A stretch of 64,000 bases of DNA from NCBI GenBank assembly GCA_007922225.1, contig ML680053.1:16933877-16997876 (forward strand), in the 5' to 3' direction. The notes under the pieces were generated by a model. That model was not told the origin of the DNA, did no database searches, and saw nothing but the letters and a program-made list of their open reading frames with translations. Source of the DNA: Emydura subglobosa (Eukaryota; Chordata; Testudines; Chelidae). The translations under genes were made by a program, and so were the position numbers. Positions 32,813 through 42,510 of the stretch are shown here, piece by piece (the first letter of the stretch is position 1; the number at the start of each line of letters is the position of its first letter).

Positions 32813-33002
32813 TGTTGTGTATTTTGTGTCTTGCCTAATTGCGTAGGTTGCCATAGCAACAGAGCTTAGCTTGTTGCCATAGGAATAGAGTTAGACTATT
32901 AGGGCATAGCTCAGCCAGTTCTGGCTGGTTTTAGTGTTAGTGCAATAAAGATGCTCTCTCTCTCTCTCTATTTCTCACCTTTCATCACCTTCATCTCGAA
33001 CA
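32813..33002 (+). repeat. 3' LTR of the Gypsy element
   Basis: Starts tgttgtgtattttgtgtctt right after the purine tract and shares the core blocks of the 5' LTR, with the poly(A) signal caataaag near 32943. A (CT)n run at 32951-32969 replaces the sequence found after the poly(A) signal in the 5' copy. The end (tctcgaaca) is an estimate. Confidence 0.75.
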
Positions 33003-34112
33003 CCCAAAGAGGTTTATATTCTAAGCATTCAAACTTTTGGATGCCATTATCATTAGTTATTAATTATTGAATGCTTCCAGTGTGTTAGATGCTGAATTAT
33101 GAAGGAAAACATGGCACTTACTATTTAAATTAGACAGACAATGCAGTATAGACACATTTATTCATCTTGGGTGGCCACAATTCTACTCTGTCCTCTATCC
33201 TTTTGTGTACATCCAGCGCTCCTCTTCCCACCCCTTTCCCCAATTCAATTCCTTCTTTCCATTCTCTGGATATTTATTGAAATACAGAGAAAAACTCAGG
33301 TATTGAGAAAAACCTCCCTTCACCTTTTGTATGTTCCCATGTACTTCTAACCAATATGAAAACAGCGGCTCACGTGATTCTATCACATGACATATGTGCA
33401 CGCATTCTAAAATGACATCTACCCTTTTAGTTACTCCAGCAACAATCTATGAAGCACATATTGGGGCAGATTCTTTGCCAGTGTAAATTGGCATTACTCC
33501 ATTGTACCGAACACTGATATTTTTAAAATGGACATGCTGTGGATGGGATTTTCAAAAGGTCTTAGAATTCCTATAACTCCACTTCCACCAAAATCAAAGG
33601 GAGTTTTACCATTGATTTCAATGGGAGCAGACTTCATCCTATTGACTTCAACAGGAGCTGAGTTAGGACAATGCTAAACATTTTTAAAAATCCCACCTCC
33701 AGTGCCTTGATTTTAATTCAAATAATACTGCTGCCCCTTAACAAGATATGGTTAGATTTTAATGACCCTGATGAACACTGGCATATTGCGTCCTCTTATT
33801 TCTGTTGCTACGAGCTGCAATATATCACATCTCTTATTTCTCCATCACACAACAAATACAGTTGTTAATTGTCTACTAATCTGACTGCATTGAAAACAGA
33901 GCTTTTGTCCTGAATACTATCAATTAATGTTATATAGAGGGGCACCAGTGCATCTGAAGTTTGGTTTGTCTTTCTATAATACATCTGGCTAGCACAAGAT
34001 GTTCTCTGATAAATCTCTCTTATGGTTTTGTGATTTTAAATACTATTATTAGTCCCAAGGAGAAATGAATAAAAGTATTAAAATATATCTGTCTCCTGTA
34101 CTGCTGTTGTGC
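33003..34112. other. Intergenic DNA with a foldback relic
   Basis: No gene. At 33541-33703 gggattttcaaaaggtctta pairs with the inverse of aaacatttttaaaaatccca around a cattgatttcaatgggagca centre, another small palindromic element. A half copy of ggggcagattctttgccagt is at about 33474-33520. Confidence 0.5.
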
Positions 34113-34120
34113 AAGTTTCA

Positions 34121-34381
34121 AAAGGCTGGTTTACACTTACCTTGCGATTCAGTGGCAGTCGACGGGAGTTATGCAAACTACGCAGAGTAGCTTGAGTAAC
34201 TCCCGTCGACTGCTCTGCTTCCCTTCTGCGCGCCGTCTACACTGCGCTGCACTACTTGAGGGGGTGGATTTACTCAGTCGACTTCCTGATCGATTGAGCG
34301 GGTCTACACTGACCGCTCAATCGATCCAGAAAGATTGACCTGGCGGTGGCAAATTTGCCGCCGTCAGTATAAACACAGCCA
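34121..34381 (+). mobile_element. MITE family C (GGCTGGTTTACACT), copy 1, with internal 57-nt hairpin
   Basis: The left end aaaggctggtttacact and right end inverted tggctgtgtttatact are inverted repeats. The octamer aagtttca occurs on both sides (34113-34120, 34382-34389), which fits a hAT-type 8-bp duplication, though the TIRs are not the usual CAGGG form. Inside, cagtcgacgggagtta and taactcccgtcgactg (34156-34212) form a strong hairpin. A second copy in inverse orientation is at 46288-46583. Confidence 0.7.
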
Positions 34382-34529
34382 AAGTTTCAGGGAAACACAG
34401 TGGGTTACACTGTAGTAGTAATGAGCATCAGAAAAATGGAGAATTAGATCAGAGAAACAGTTTTATTCTTGATATGTTGCCTTCAATCTCTGTTTTTATT
34501 TTATTTTTAGCCTGTGTCTGCCCAGCCCT

Positions 34530-34624
34530 ACAAACATTTGCATAGGTGCTTAACTTTACTCCCATGACTTTAGTGGAGCTACTTACCTAAGTACATATGT
34601 GTGAATGTTTGCAGGATCAGGGCC
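34530..34624. repeat. Palindromic 'tgcaaacatttgc' repeat
   Basis: ctacaaacatttgcataggt and its inverse gtgaatgtttgcaggatc enclose ttaactttactcccatgact and gtggagctacttacctaagt. A related half copy is at 46728-46805 (gatcctgcaaacactgactg). Confidence 0.6.
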
Positions 34625-35452
34625 TATGTTTTGGATACACTTATTGAGGATGATAACTAATTTATTATTATTTTGGTTTAGTAATTTCCCTTCCAAATTG
34701 CTTCTGTGGATTTATTTTCTCCACCCTTTTCAATTCTTTATGTTTTAACATTTCATTTTCTCTTACTATCCTCTTTTATTAATTGCACCAGATCTTCTGT
34801 TTTGTCTTCTCCCATTTGTCCCTCCCCTTACATTCCTCTGTTGTCTCATCTGTCTCAGACAAAACAGATCCCAGTAATTTAGCAGTCTAATTGTAGAAGA
34901 AGAGAAAACAAACTTTACTTTAAGCTGGAGGGCAGAGATGCTGTTATAGAACTCCAATCTTCAAAGAAAGTGAAAGGTGAAATTCAGGCCCTACTAATTG
35001 CTGCTGACTGACTACTGGTGACTTGATAATTATTTTCAGGCCCCAAGTTATTTAGAGCACAGAGTGTTTCAGTTTCCACTTCTCTTTTTGAAAATATTTG
35101 TAACATCCAGCAGATGGCACATGCCTCCAACTTCTAGCAAAGTGTACAAAGGCACTTAAAATATTTCTACTTTATAATAGTTTAATGCTTTATTTTTCTC
35201 CCACAGAGATATATTGTACATTATATCTATAGTGGAAAATGCTAAATGAAAAGCAAACAAGAATAAATCTGTACCATGACATTTATGCCCTGCAGTTTGA
35301 GCTGTTAGGTTGCTCTCTCTGTGCTCACAGTGACACTAGGGGCTTTCAGAGTGTGATGAGAGCCACAATTTAGAAACAGGTCAGCACAAAGAGAACAAGC
35401 TAATAGTTAAGACCAGTTCCCTTTGTGGTAGAATCTATTAGTACAGAGACAA
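34625..35452. other. Intergenic DNA, no gene seen
   Basis: A/T-rich unique sequence with no coding motif. Confidence 0.5.
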
Positions 35453-35545
35453 CATGGGTGAGTTCATATCTTTTACTGGACCAACTTATAGACACCTTTT
35501 GTCTCTCATATCTCAGGACCAACATGGCTACAACAAAACTGCAAA
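35453..35545. repeat. 'ccaacagaagttgg' family, rearranged copy 3
   Basis: tcatatcttttactggacca is the inverse of the ccaataaaagatatta block of copies 1 and 2, but it is followed in direct orientation by tttgtctctcatatctcagg and accaacatggctacaac. The element is thus partly inverted or is a foldback variant of the family. Confidence 0.5.
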
Positions 35546-35944
35546 CAATAATGGAAGATATCATTTAGTACAGTCATTCTGAATTGTTGTGTAGCCTATC
35601 ATCTAAACAAGGAGATAAAACAGTCTGTAATCTCACCAAGTGAAATAAAAGAAGGAAAAAACAACAATGCTGCTGCCAGAATTAACTTCCAAATATCATT
35701 GCCCATGTACTCCCTCTCTAAGAAAGAGGTAGTTACCACCAAAGAGTATGTTATGAATGAATGGAGCAGAGATTTACATGGAAGGAAGGCAGAGCCTCCT
35801 TTCATTTTACCATGGATGAAGACATGAGTGTGATTGAATGACTTCTAACGTCTAATGACACCTTTGCTCCAGTGCTTTGTAAACTTCACACATGAATACA
35901 CTGATCCATTTCCAGATGATCCTGAAGGTCCAGTTCTTTTGTCG

Positions 35945-36460
35945 TGCACACAAAAGAAATAGGGAGGGGGAGCAAAAGAAACAGGCAGCCTATGGAGCCA
36001 AGTCTAAACTTCTAAGGGACCTGTGTCTACTGGGGATGGGGACATTCTACTAACACATTAGAAATAAGAGGAAGACCAAAGACAGGCTAGGCCCATTACT
36101 CAATGGGAGGGCGGCGGCTTGGGGGGGGGGGGTGTACACTAACAGAAAACATGGAAATGGCAGACATGTTAAATGACTTTTTTTGTTTCAGTTTTCAGTG
36201 AAAAGGTTAGTAGCTATTGGATGTCTACTATAGTGAATGCCAGTGAAAATGTGATAGGATATGAGGCTAAAATAGGGAAAGAACAAGTTAAAAATTATTT
36301 AGACAAGTTAGATGTCTTCAAGTCACTAGGGCCTGATGAAATACATCCTAGAATACTTAAGGAGTTGGCTGAGCAGATATTTGAGCCATTAGTGATTATC
36401 TTCATAAAGTCATGTGAACATGTGAACCCTTCATTGCTCTGGAAGAGAAATTTTGGGTCC
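35945..36460 (+). pseudogene. CR1 LINE ORF2 fragment (endonuclease-RT junction)
   Basis: The frame 36173-36466 reads [12 protein letters not shown] near its start and [38 protein letters not shown] further on. This is the well-known linker and first reverse transcriptase motif of CR1 ORF2 (DxxKSxGPDxIHPRxLKEL). The preceding 200 bases continue in CR1 fashion ([20 protein letters not shown]) across a G12 run at 36121-36132. The YxDD catalytic region is not present: the fragment ends soon after KSC. An old internal CR1 piece, plus strand. Confidence 0.85.
36121..36132. repeat. G12 homopolymer
   Basis: Twelve consecutive G within the CR1 fragment; a likely site of length error in sequencing or replication. 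Confidence 0.8.
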
Positions 36461-36884
36461 ATTTAAAGGACTTTGGACAAATAAAACTCCAAATGAGACT
36501 CCATTAGTAATAACACTTCATTAAGCAAACGGAAAACAATTTAACAGAAAATGGTGTATCTCTAAGAAAGAGTCAATATTGCTTCATATGGGCATTTAAA
36601 CCAACTAACACCATACCGTAACTAGTCATCTGAAGATGAAAACTGATTGGCCTTTTGGTCTACACATATAGAACAAAAACATGAAGGAGGAGAAGCATAG
36701 AAGAACTGAAAATATCTATGAACTCATACAGAAGAGGTCATATGTATCTGTTCTGCCTTGCACCTATGTCTGAAATAAGATCTTCTTCTTCCTCAAACTA
36801 AGAGGAGGGAAAGTCCCAAATTGATTCAGCCCATATCAACGGACTTTTACTCAGCTTAAACAGAAGCTTCACTCTTCGTTGGCC

Positions 36885-37125
36885 TGGTCCATACTAAAAA
36901 GTTTTGCTGGTATAGCTATGTGATTTTGTGCCAACATATTTATACTGAAAAAGCCCTAGTGTGGAGGCAGTTATATGGGCAAAAAAAAGTTATTTTGCTG
37001 GTATAGCTTATTTTGTTCACAGAACTGGCATCAGCTATATTGGCAACAGTACTTTTTGGATGGTATTAAATGAGTCTACACTAAGACGGTTTGCTGGTAT
37101 AGCTATACAAGTAAAACTAAATTAG
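36885..37125. mobile_element. MITE relic with 'tttgctggtatagct' inverted blocks
   Basis: The left end ggcctggtccatactaaaaa is followed by gttttgctggtatagctatg. Near the right, gagtctacactaagacggtt and tttgctggtatagctataca repeat the same blocks in direct orientation, so it may be a tandem or recombined pair. Non-coding. Confidence 0.5.
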
Positions 37126-37685
37126 CAAACCCTTTTAGATGCAGAAAATGCCTTAGGTATTGTCTAAAACAAAGTGCATGATCAATATCAGTTGTTCCTT
37201 CTAATCCAACTCTAAGCCACCCTTTGTCCAAACACAAAGTTCTCTCAGTTGTGATATTTACCTAGAGTGTGGAATATTGCTGATCCCAGGTTACACACTG
37301 AATTATGTCTAAGTCCACCATGCTAGCTAGTATGGCTGGAGGGCAGTGTCATGTTTCAACAAGTGATGCAAGCTAGTACTCCAATGTTGTCCCATACTGC
37401 CACACAAACTCCCCTAAAGTGGCCTGTGTGGCTACACTTTATTTCCAAGGGATCAGCCCAGCTGGAGTGGAAGTTGAAATGGGGACTCGTGCACGCCCAG
37501 AAATTAATGCAGCCAACACAACGGAGTGCAGCCCTAGCGGGGAGGCAGCAGCGCATAACAGCAAACTGGATAGCCATATGTGTATGTTCAGTGCATGGAT
37601 GCACTGACTCGTGCCAGCTTGCACTGAGATAAATAACTTGAGTGATGCACCACAGATGTAAATCTGGAATTCAGACAAGGTCTTA
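37126..37685. other. Unassigned DNA with overlapping short frames
   Basis: Frames on both strands (37351-37693) overlap one another with no domain or codon signal. The composition (cagccctagcggggaggcag) suggests an old repeat. No gene is called. Confidence 0.4.
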
Positions 37686-37866
37686 GACTGCATCTACCTT
37701 AAAATTTCTCACTGTTCCATTACCAGTGGTGCCGCCCCAGCAGTGGAAACATCAGTGTCAGCACGATGTTAGACTGGCCATCAGCATTTTTATCACTGTT
37801 TTGTCTACCTCACTAGGACTAATGACACAGTGGTAAAAACGATGGCCACCAGTCTGCCCTAGTGCC
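37686..37866. mobile_element. Foldback relic, 'accagtggtgccgcc' type
   Basis: agactgcatctaccttaaaa on the left, and the paired blocks agactggccatcagcatttt / aaaacgatggccaccagtct around a gtctacctcac centre, form an inverted repeat. Confidence 0.45.
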
Positions 37867-37964
37867 AGAGTGGGTGATTGTAAGAAAAGGACCAGGTGAA
37901 GGTGGTCAAGGTTTTATAGTGAAGGTTCATCCCACTTGTCCTTAGCTAGACAAGAAAGGTGTGC

Positions 37965-38220
37965 CGGTTTCACTTAAATTGGTTTTAAAGCTACTTCATT
38001 AAACTGAGGCAAACCTTATGTGGATGCTCTTATTTTGGTTTAGTGTGTTTTATTTTGGTTTAGCTTAAACCAATTCCTACTCAGTTTAAGATAAATAGAA
38101 ATAAACTTCATTTAAAGAGAAATAAGGGTGTCAACACAGGGGTTTGCACTGTTTAACTGACTCAGTTCTCAATCACACCTTTAGTTAAAGCAATACAACT
38201 TTCTTCTGTGGACAAGGCCC
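37965..38220. mobile_element. Foldback relic with 'ttaaaccaatt' blocks
   Basis: cacttaaattggttttaaag pairs with tagcttaaaccaattc. The right border tgtggacaaggccca resembles the inverted end of the GGCCTTGTCCACAC MITE type. Approximate ends. Confidence 0.45.
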
Positions 38221-38555
38221 AAGTGAGTCCCACTGGAGGCATCCCTCACATAGCTATTAGCTCCTACAAGGCAAGTGTGAAGTCCGGCATTCTCAGAGAA
38301 TTACATCCTGCCTCTACTCCTTTGTTCAGCCAAAGCAGAGGAGGAGGGGGAGAACAAGAGATGGAGCAATAGCAGCAGCAGCTGTTGTGTACTCTTTATG
38401 CACTGAAATCAGACTTTTGGATGTATTGTAACTATCATAACAGGCTATTTACAGATCTGTGTACCTGCCTGAGCCAATTTGCATGGCCAATTGTACTAAC
38501 AACAAGGAACTTACTGTTTATCTGTAGCTTCTCCAAGTGCCTTCAATGATTTAGA

Positions 38556-38776
38556 AGGGCTTGTCTATTAGTTAGTTTTTTGTACTGCTATAATTATACT
38601 GTTTTAAAAACTGATATAGTTACAGTGATATAACCTGCTGGAGTGGACACAGCTATACTGGTATATCTTACACTTTTATAACTGTGTGTTGTCAAGAGGT
38701 GGTTCAGCTTTAACTATAACAGTTTCTAAACTAATACAATGATACAAAAACAAAAACTGTGTAAACAAACCTTTAA
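38556..38776. mobile_element. MITE relic, GGCTTGTCTA type
   Basis: Left gaagggcttgtctattagtt and right ctgtgtaaacaaacctttaa are imperfect inverted ends. The internal ctgctataattatactgttt mirrors ctttaactataacagtttc. Non-coding. Confidence 0.5.
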
Positions 38777-38885
38777 ATGGTTGTGTCAGTCAGGGTTCTC
38801 TGATCTCTTAGGCACATATTTCTTACATGGAAGTTTACGGTGCATTTCTAAATTGCTTACCTCTCCTCGAGAAATTCAAAGATAG

Positions 38886-38975
38886 ATTTGCCAGATCCTC
38901 CACTGGTGTAAACTGGCATAGCTCCACTGACTTCAGTGTATGCCGATTTACAACAGATGTGAATCCAACCCCCCC
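38886..38975. repeat. Palindromic 'cagattctgctctcagtt' family, half-degraded copy
   Basis: tttgccagatcctccactgg, tgtaaactggcatagctcca and ctgacttcagtgtatgccga match the family whose best copy is 53580-53710. Confidence 0.55.
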
Positions 38976-39880
38976 ATCCCTTCTTCAAACCCTGTGAGTT
39001 GTGCATGTCAAACTGAGGAATAGAAATGATACCATGTATTGGATGAGGCCATCCCAACTATCCATCACAACTCGAATATCGAGTATCAGGTGTCTGCAAT
39101 GAATTCTTCATGCTCAATCAAACAGAGTAAAAAACAATTCTTGAAAGAAAACAATCAATTAAATTTGAATAAAGAATACATCTGAGGAAATCATGATCTC
39201 CCCAGGGACATTCTGCAAGCAGAAAGAGGTGAAATTCATAGGATAAATTATTCCCAATTAATTATTTGCTCAGCTCTAACTTTCAACAAGACGTTTTCCT
39301 TGAATGAAGATTTATGTTAACACCAGTGACCAGCTCTAGTAATCTGATTTCTTTAAAATAACAATTGCATAGAAGGTGCTAAAAAGAGACATATTAGTTA
39401 TGCCACTTTTTCTGCATAAGGATTAAAAAAGCCTGATGATTTGAAGGCTGATTAGTCCAGGAAAGTTTCTCACGATGGGTACATTATTATATTGTACCCC
39501 TTGTTTGTACAATGCTGTACAGACTAAAATTTAAGAGTGCTTATCAGCCACACATTGACCAAAGGCTTTTGTATAATCAAAAGCCTCCCTCTTGAAAATA
39601 ATCGAAGGATTATTGGAAGAATCAAAGAAACCTGAGATGAAAAAGACGTAATTTAGTCCAAAACCCCATGTTAAACCAATGCTGAGTGCTTTTGAAAATA
39701 CCACCCCTTATTTCAATGGAAAAGTCATTTTCTTTGGCTTTTTAGGAAAGTTAATGTCTGCTGTTATTCCATCCAAGAGGATAATATGGCTAATCTAGAA
39801 GAATTACAAGTTAAGCATGTACCTTGGTTAGAACAGTTACTATGGCTCTATAATTTGCAGTTATGGTGACATTTTTAATC
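38976..39880. other. Intergenic DNA, no gene seen
   Basis: A/T-rich unique sequence, no coding motif. Confidence 0.5.
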
Positions 39881-40090
39881 GTGAGGCAGTGTTGCCTCGT
39901 AGACAGAGCAGTGGAATGGGATTCAGAGAGCTGGGTTATTCCTGACTCTACTACTGGCTCTTTCAGGGCTAGTCACGTCACTGATCTCTGCCTCAGTTTC
40001 CCCATCTTTAAAAGGGGGATAATATAAAATTTGTGAAGCACTTTGAGATCTGCTGATAAAAAGCACTATATAAAAGCTAGGGATTATTTC
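39881..40090 (+). repeat. MIR/tRNA-type SINE
   Basis: The head gcctcgtagacagagcagtg is followed by ttcagagagctgggttattc, ctgactctactactggctct, gcctcagtttccccatcttt, aaaagggggataat and gaagcactttgagatctgct, the complete order of a turtle CORE-SINE. One of the best-preserved SINEs in the window. Confidence 0.85.
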
Positions 40091-40566
40091 TGAATTTCCA
40101 GGCCAGCAGTTACATTATTGCCCCTTTAACAACACTGAGAATCTTGATTTTGGTTGTGGCATGGGTCTTTCTGTTCCCAAAATAGCCTACTTGAGTATTT
40201 TTTGCTCTCTAATTTCTGCTTTCAAGCAAACAGTATCTTTTTAATAGATAGAAGGGGGAACCCCTCCAACTGCAGTGCAGACATACTCTGAGCCCTCCAA
40301 TATCCTAGACCCTGGGCCACTTCCCAGCCTGACTGTTATTTTTTGGAGTTCAGTAAGACATTTCAAACAATTATTTACACGTGCTGTTTACTGAGCACCA
40401 AGCGATTTCTGCCCTTCCACTGCCAACTTCCTGCCAACCCTAGGCAGAATGGCCCTCCAGGAGCCATAATGCTAGGGTTCTCCTAACCACATCTGCCCCT
40501 AAAATCTGTTCAGGACAGGGCTGCATGGCATAGGAACAGAGTCTAGGAGAATCCAGTGGAGACTTG
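40091..40566. other. Intergenic DNA, no gene seen
   Basis: No recognised element or coding motif. Confidence 0.45.
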
Positions 40567-40833
40567 GGGCAGGTCTACGCTAAAATTAGACACCCACTGC
40601 TGGCCCATGACAGCCAGCTTGGGCTCACTGGGACAGAGATAAAGGGCTGTTTAAATGTGGTGTAGACATTCAGCCCAATGACCCTCCCACATTGTTGGGT
40701 CCTAGAACCCAGGCTCCAGCCCGAGCCAGAACATCTACACTACAATTAAACAGCCCCTTAGCCTGATCCCAGAAAACCTGAATCAGCTGACATGGGTCAG
40801 CCACAGGTTTGTAATTGCAGTGTAGACATACCC
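40567..40833. mobile_element. MITE family H, copy 2
   Basis: The ends gggcaggtctacgctaaaat and ttgcagtgtagacataccc are inverted repeats, flanked by ttg on both sides (40564-40566, 40834-40836). The body matches 10132-10402 block by block (aagggctgtttaaatgtggt, gtagacattcagccc, cctagaacccaggctccagc). Full-length copy. Confidence 0.8.
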
Positions 40834-40836
40834 TTG

Positions 40837-41754
40837 GTGTCCCCTGTCCCCAGGAATGGACAAGGTGTGGGGGTATTTGGGGAAAAGGGAAACATGGCAC
40901 AAAAATGGTACTTCCCCCCCAGCTCCAGCCAGGATCTGCACACAAAGGCTCTCCTTCACTCAGAGAAGCAGAGGAGAGCATGGGGGATTTCATTCTTGAA
41001 AAACTAAGATCTCCCTCTACATATTCAGTAAAAAAACATGCAGGCTGCTCTCAGATATGCCTTTGGGCAGACATCATTATTCCCCTTCCTCTTAAATTGT
41101 CCCTTTGTGCTATGGGCTAAATCGAGATGATTTTTCAGTTGGGAAAGTTGTCTTCTGTAAAACCACATGGCCATAAATCCACCGAAATTAGCAGACTAAC
41201 AAAAACACTGGCCTGTTTTGATGCATGATTGAAAGCATAAAATTCATCATCATTTCCAGAAATTAAATAATTCAGAACGAAATGAAATTATTTTTTAAAT
41301 GAATGAAATTAAAAAAAAAAAAAATTCCCAGAAAGTGAACGTCTCCCCAGAACACACCAACCAACTTCTGGCAGCAGAGAGATGAATAAAAACAGGAAGT
41401 GGGAGTGACCAAGATGCAACTGTTTGAATATCTTAACCCCTTCATTGCCACATTCAATCGCTGCTGTGGTTTTTTGATTGTCTTGCCACACAGAGTATGA
41501 GGATGGATCTGGTGGACAAATTATGGCAATCAAAGGGCCAGATTATGTCTTCCTTGCTCCTGGTGAGCAGCATTGTTCGCTGTGTGTAGTCCCATTTATT
41601 CTGAAGGGATTTCCTTGAAGAGGAAGGTGCCAACTCAATGTGAAGGTGGCAAATATATGGCTCTAAAAGGCTATATCTAGTCAGGCTAGGTACAGTGCTT
41701 TGCTTTTTGCTTTGTTGTAGGCACAGATTACTTAGGCTGAGGTTTTCCAAAGCT
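40837..41754. other. Intergenic DNA, no gene seen
   Basis: Short frames on both strands without motifs. An A14 run is near 41311-41324. Confidence 0.45.
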
Positions 41755-42115
41755 TTCAATAGAACTGGGTGAAAATTTTAAGACAACATTTTTTTTCAGT
41801 GAAAAATGCAAGTTTGTGAAACATTTCGATTTCACCTAATTTGTGTTGGTTTTGCTGAAGTGTTTTGGTCAAAACCTATTCAAAATGAAATAGCACTTTG
41901 ACATTTCCTTTAATTAAAAAAACACCCCCCAAATGGTCAAAATAAAAATGGAAACATTTCTATTTTATCAGAAGGAAACATTTAGTTTAATTTTTTTTTT
42001 TACTTTTCAATTTGCTGAAAATTTTGAAAAATTTTGTTTACAGGTTGATCCAAAACAAATATTTTTATTTTTCAGAATTGTCAGTGAATGGAAAAATCTG
42101 TTATTTGCAGAGCTT
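41755..42115. mobile_element. AT-rich foldback relic
   Basis: agaactgggtgaaaatttta on the left and ttatttgcagagctttagcc on the right, with gtttgtgaaacatttcgatt and tttgctgaaaattttgaaaa blocks. The same vocabulary occurs at 9868-10080. Non-coding. Confidence 0.5.
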
Positions 42116-42289
42116 TAGCCTGCAGCCTTGACCTACCCATGCTCCTGTTGAAGTTAAAGACAAAATATTAACAGCGGGGGTAGGCCAAAGCTGAGGGCTT
42201 TGGAAAATCCCACCTCTAGTGTTTATAGGGACCAACAGTGAGATGTTAGACATGAGTTTCTCAGATGTGAGATGAGATTTTGTGACCCA

Positions 42290-42510
42290 TTAAAGAGCAG
42301 AAGGCAGATTATGCACAGAACTGGGAGGGAGAAGAAATAGGTTCTGTTCTGTCTGCCACAGATTTCCTATGTGACCTTAGCCAAGGCCTTTAATATTCTA
42401 TGCCTCAGGTTCCTCATCTGTAAAATGGGGTTAGTAATTCCCTACCTCACAGCAGAGCTGTCATTAACATTCTTGAGCAGCCACTATACAAAGGCAAAAT
42501 AGTACTAAAT
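42290..42510 (+). repeat. MIR/tRNA-type SINE, degraded head
   Basis: The blocks tatgtgaccttagccaaggc, tatgcctcaggttcctcatc, tgtaaaatggggttagtaat and ccctacctcacagcagagct are the MIR-type core and 3' part in order. Confidence 0.75.

Larger units (their letters stand above)
28585..33002 (+). mobile_element. Ty3/Gypsy LTR retrotransposon, near full length, defective
   Basis: Two similar direct terminal repeats enclose gag-, reverse transcriptase-, RNase H- and integrase-like coding remnants in Gypsy order, with a primer-binding-site-like tggtgatggaggatggga after the 5' LTR and a purine tract before the 3' LTR. Integrase after RNase H distinguishes Ty3/Gypsy from Copia. Frames change at least five times and several stops occur. 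The zinc-knuckle and protease region is absent or replaced by a nested repeat. The domain style suggests the vertebrate Mag/C-clade type; the precise family needs a search. Confidence 0.9.

Noticed and set aside
37351..37693. Cluster of four overlapping short frames on both strands
   Set aside because: Mutually overlapping frames with no domain; probably an old GC-richer repeat.
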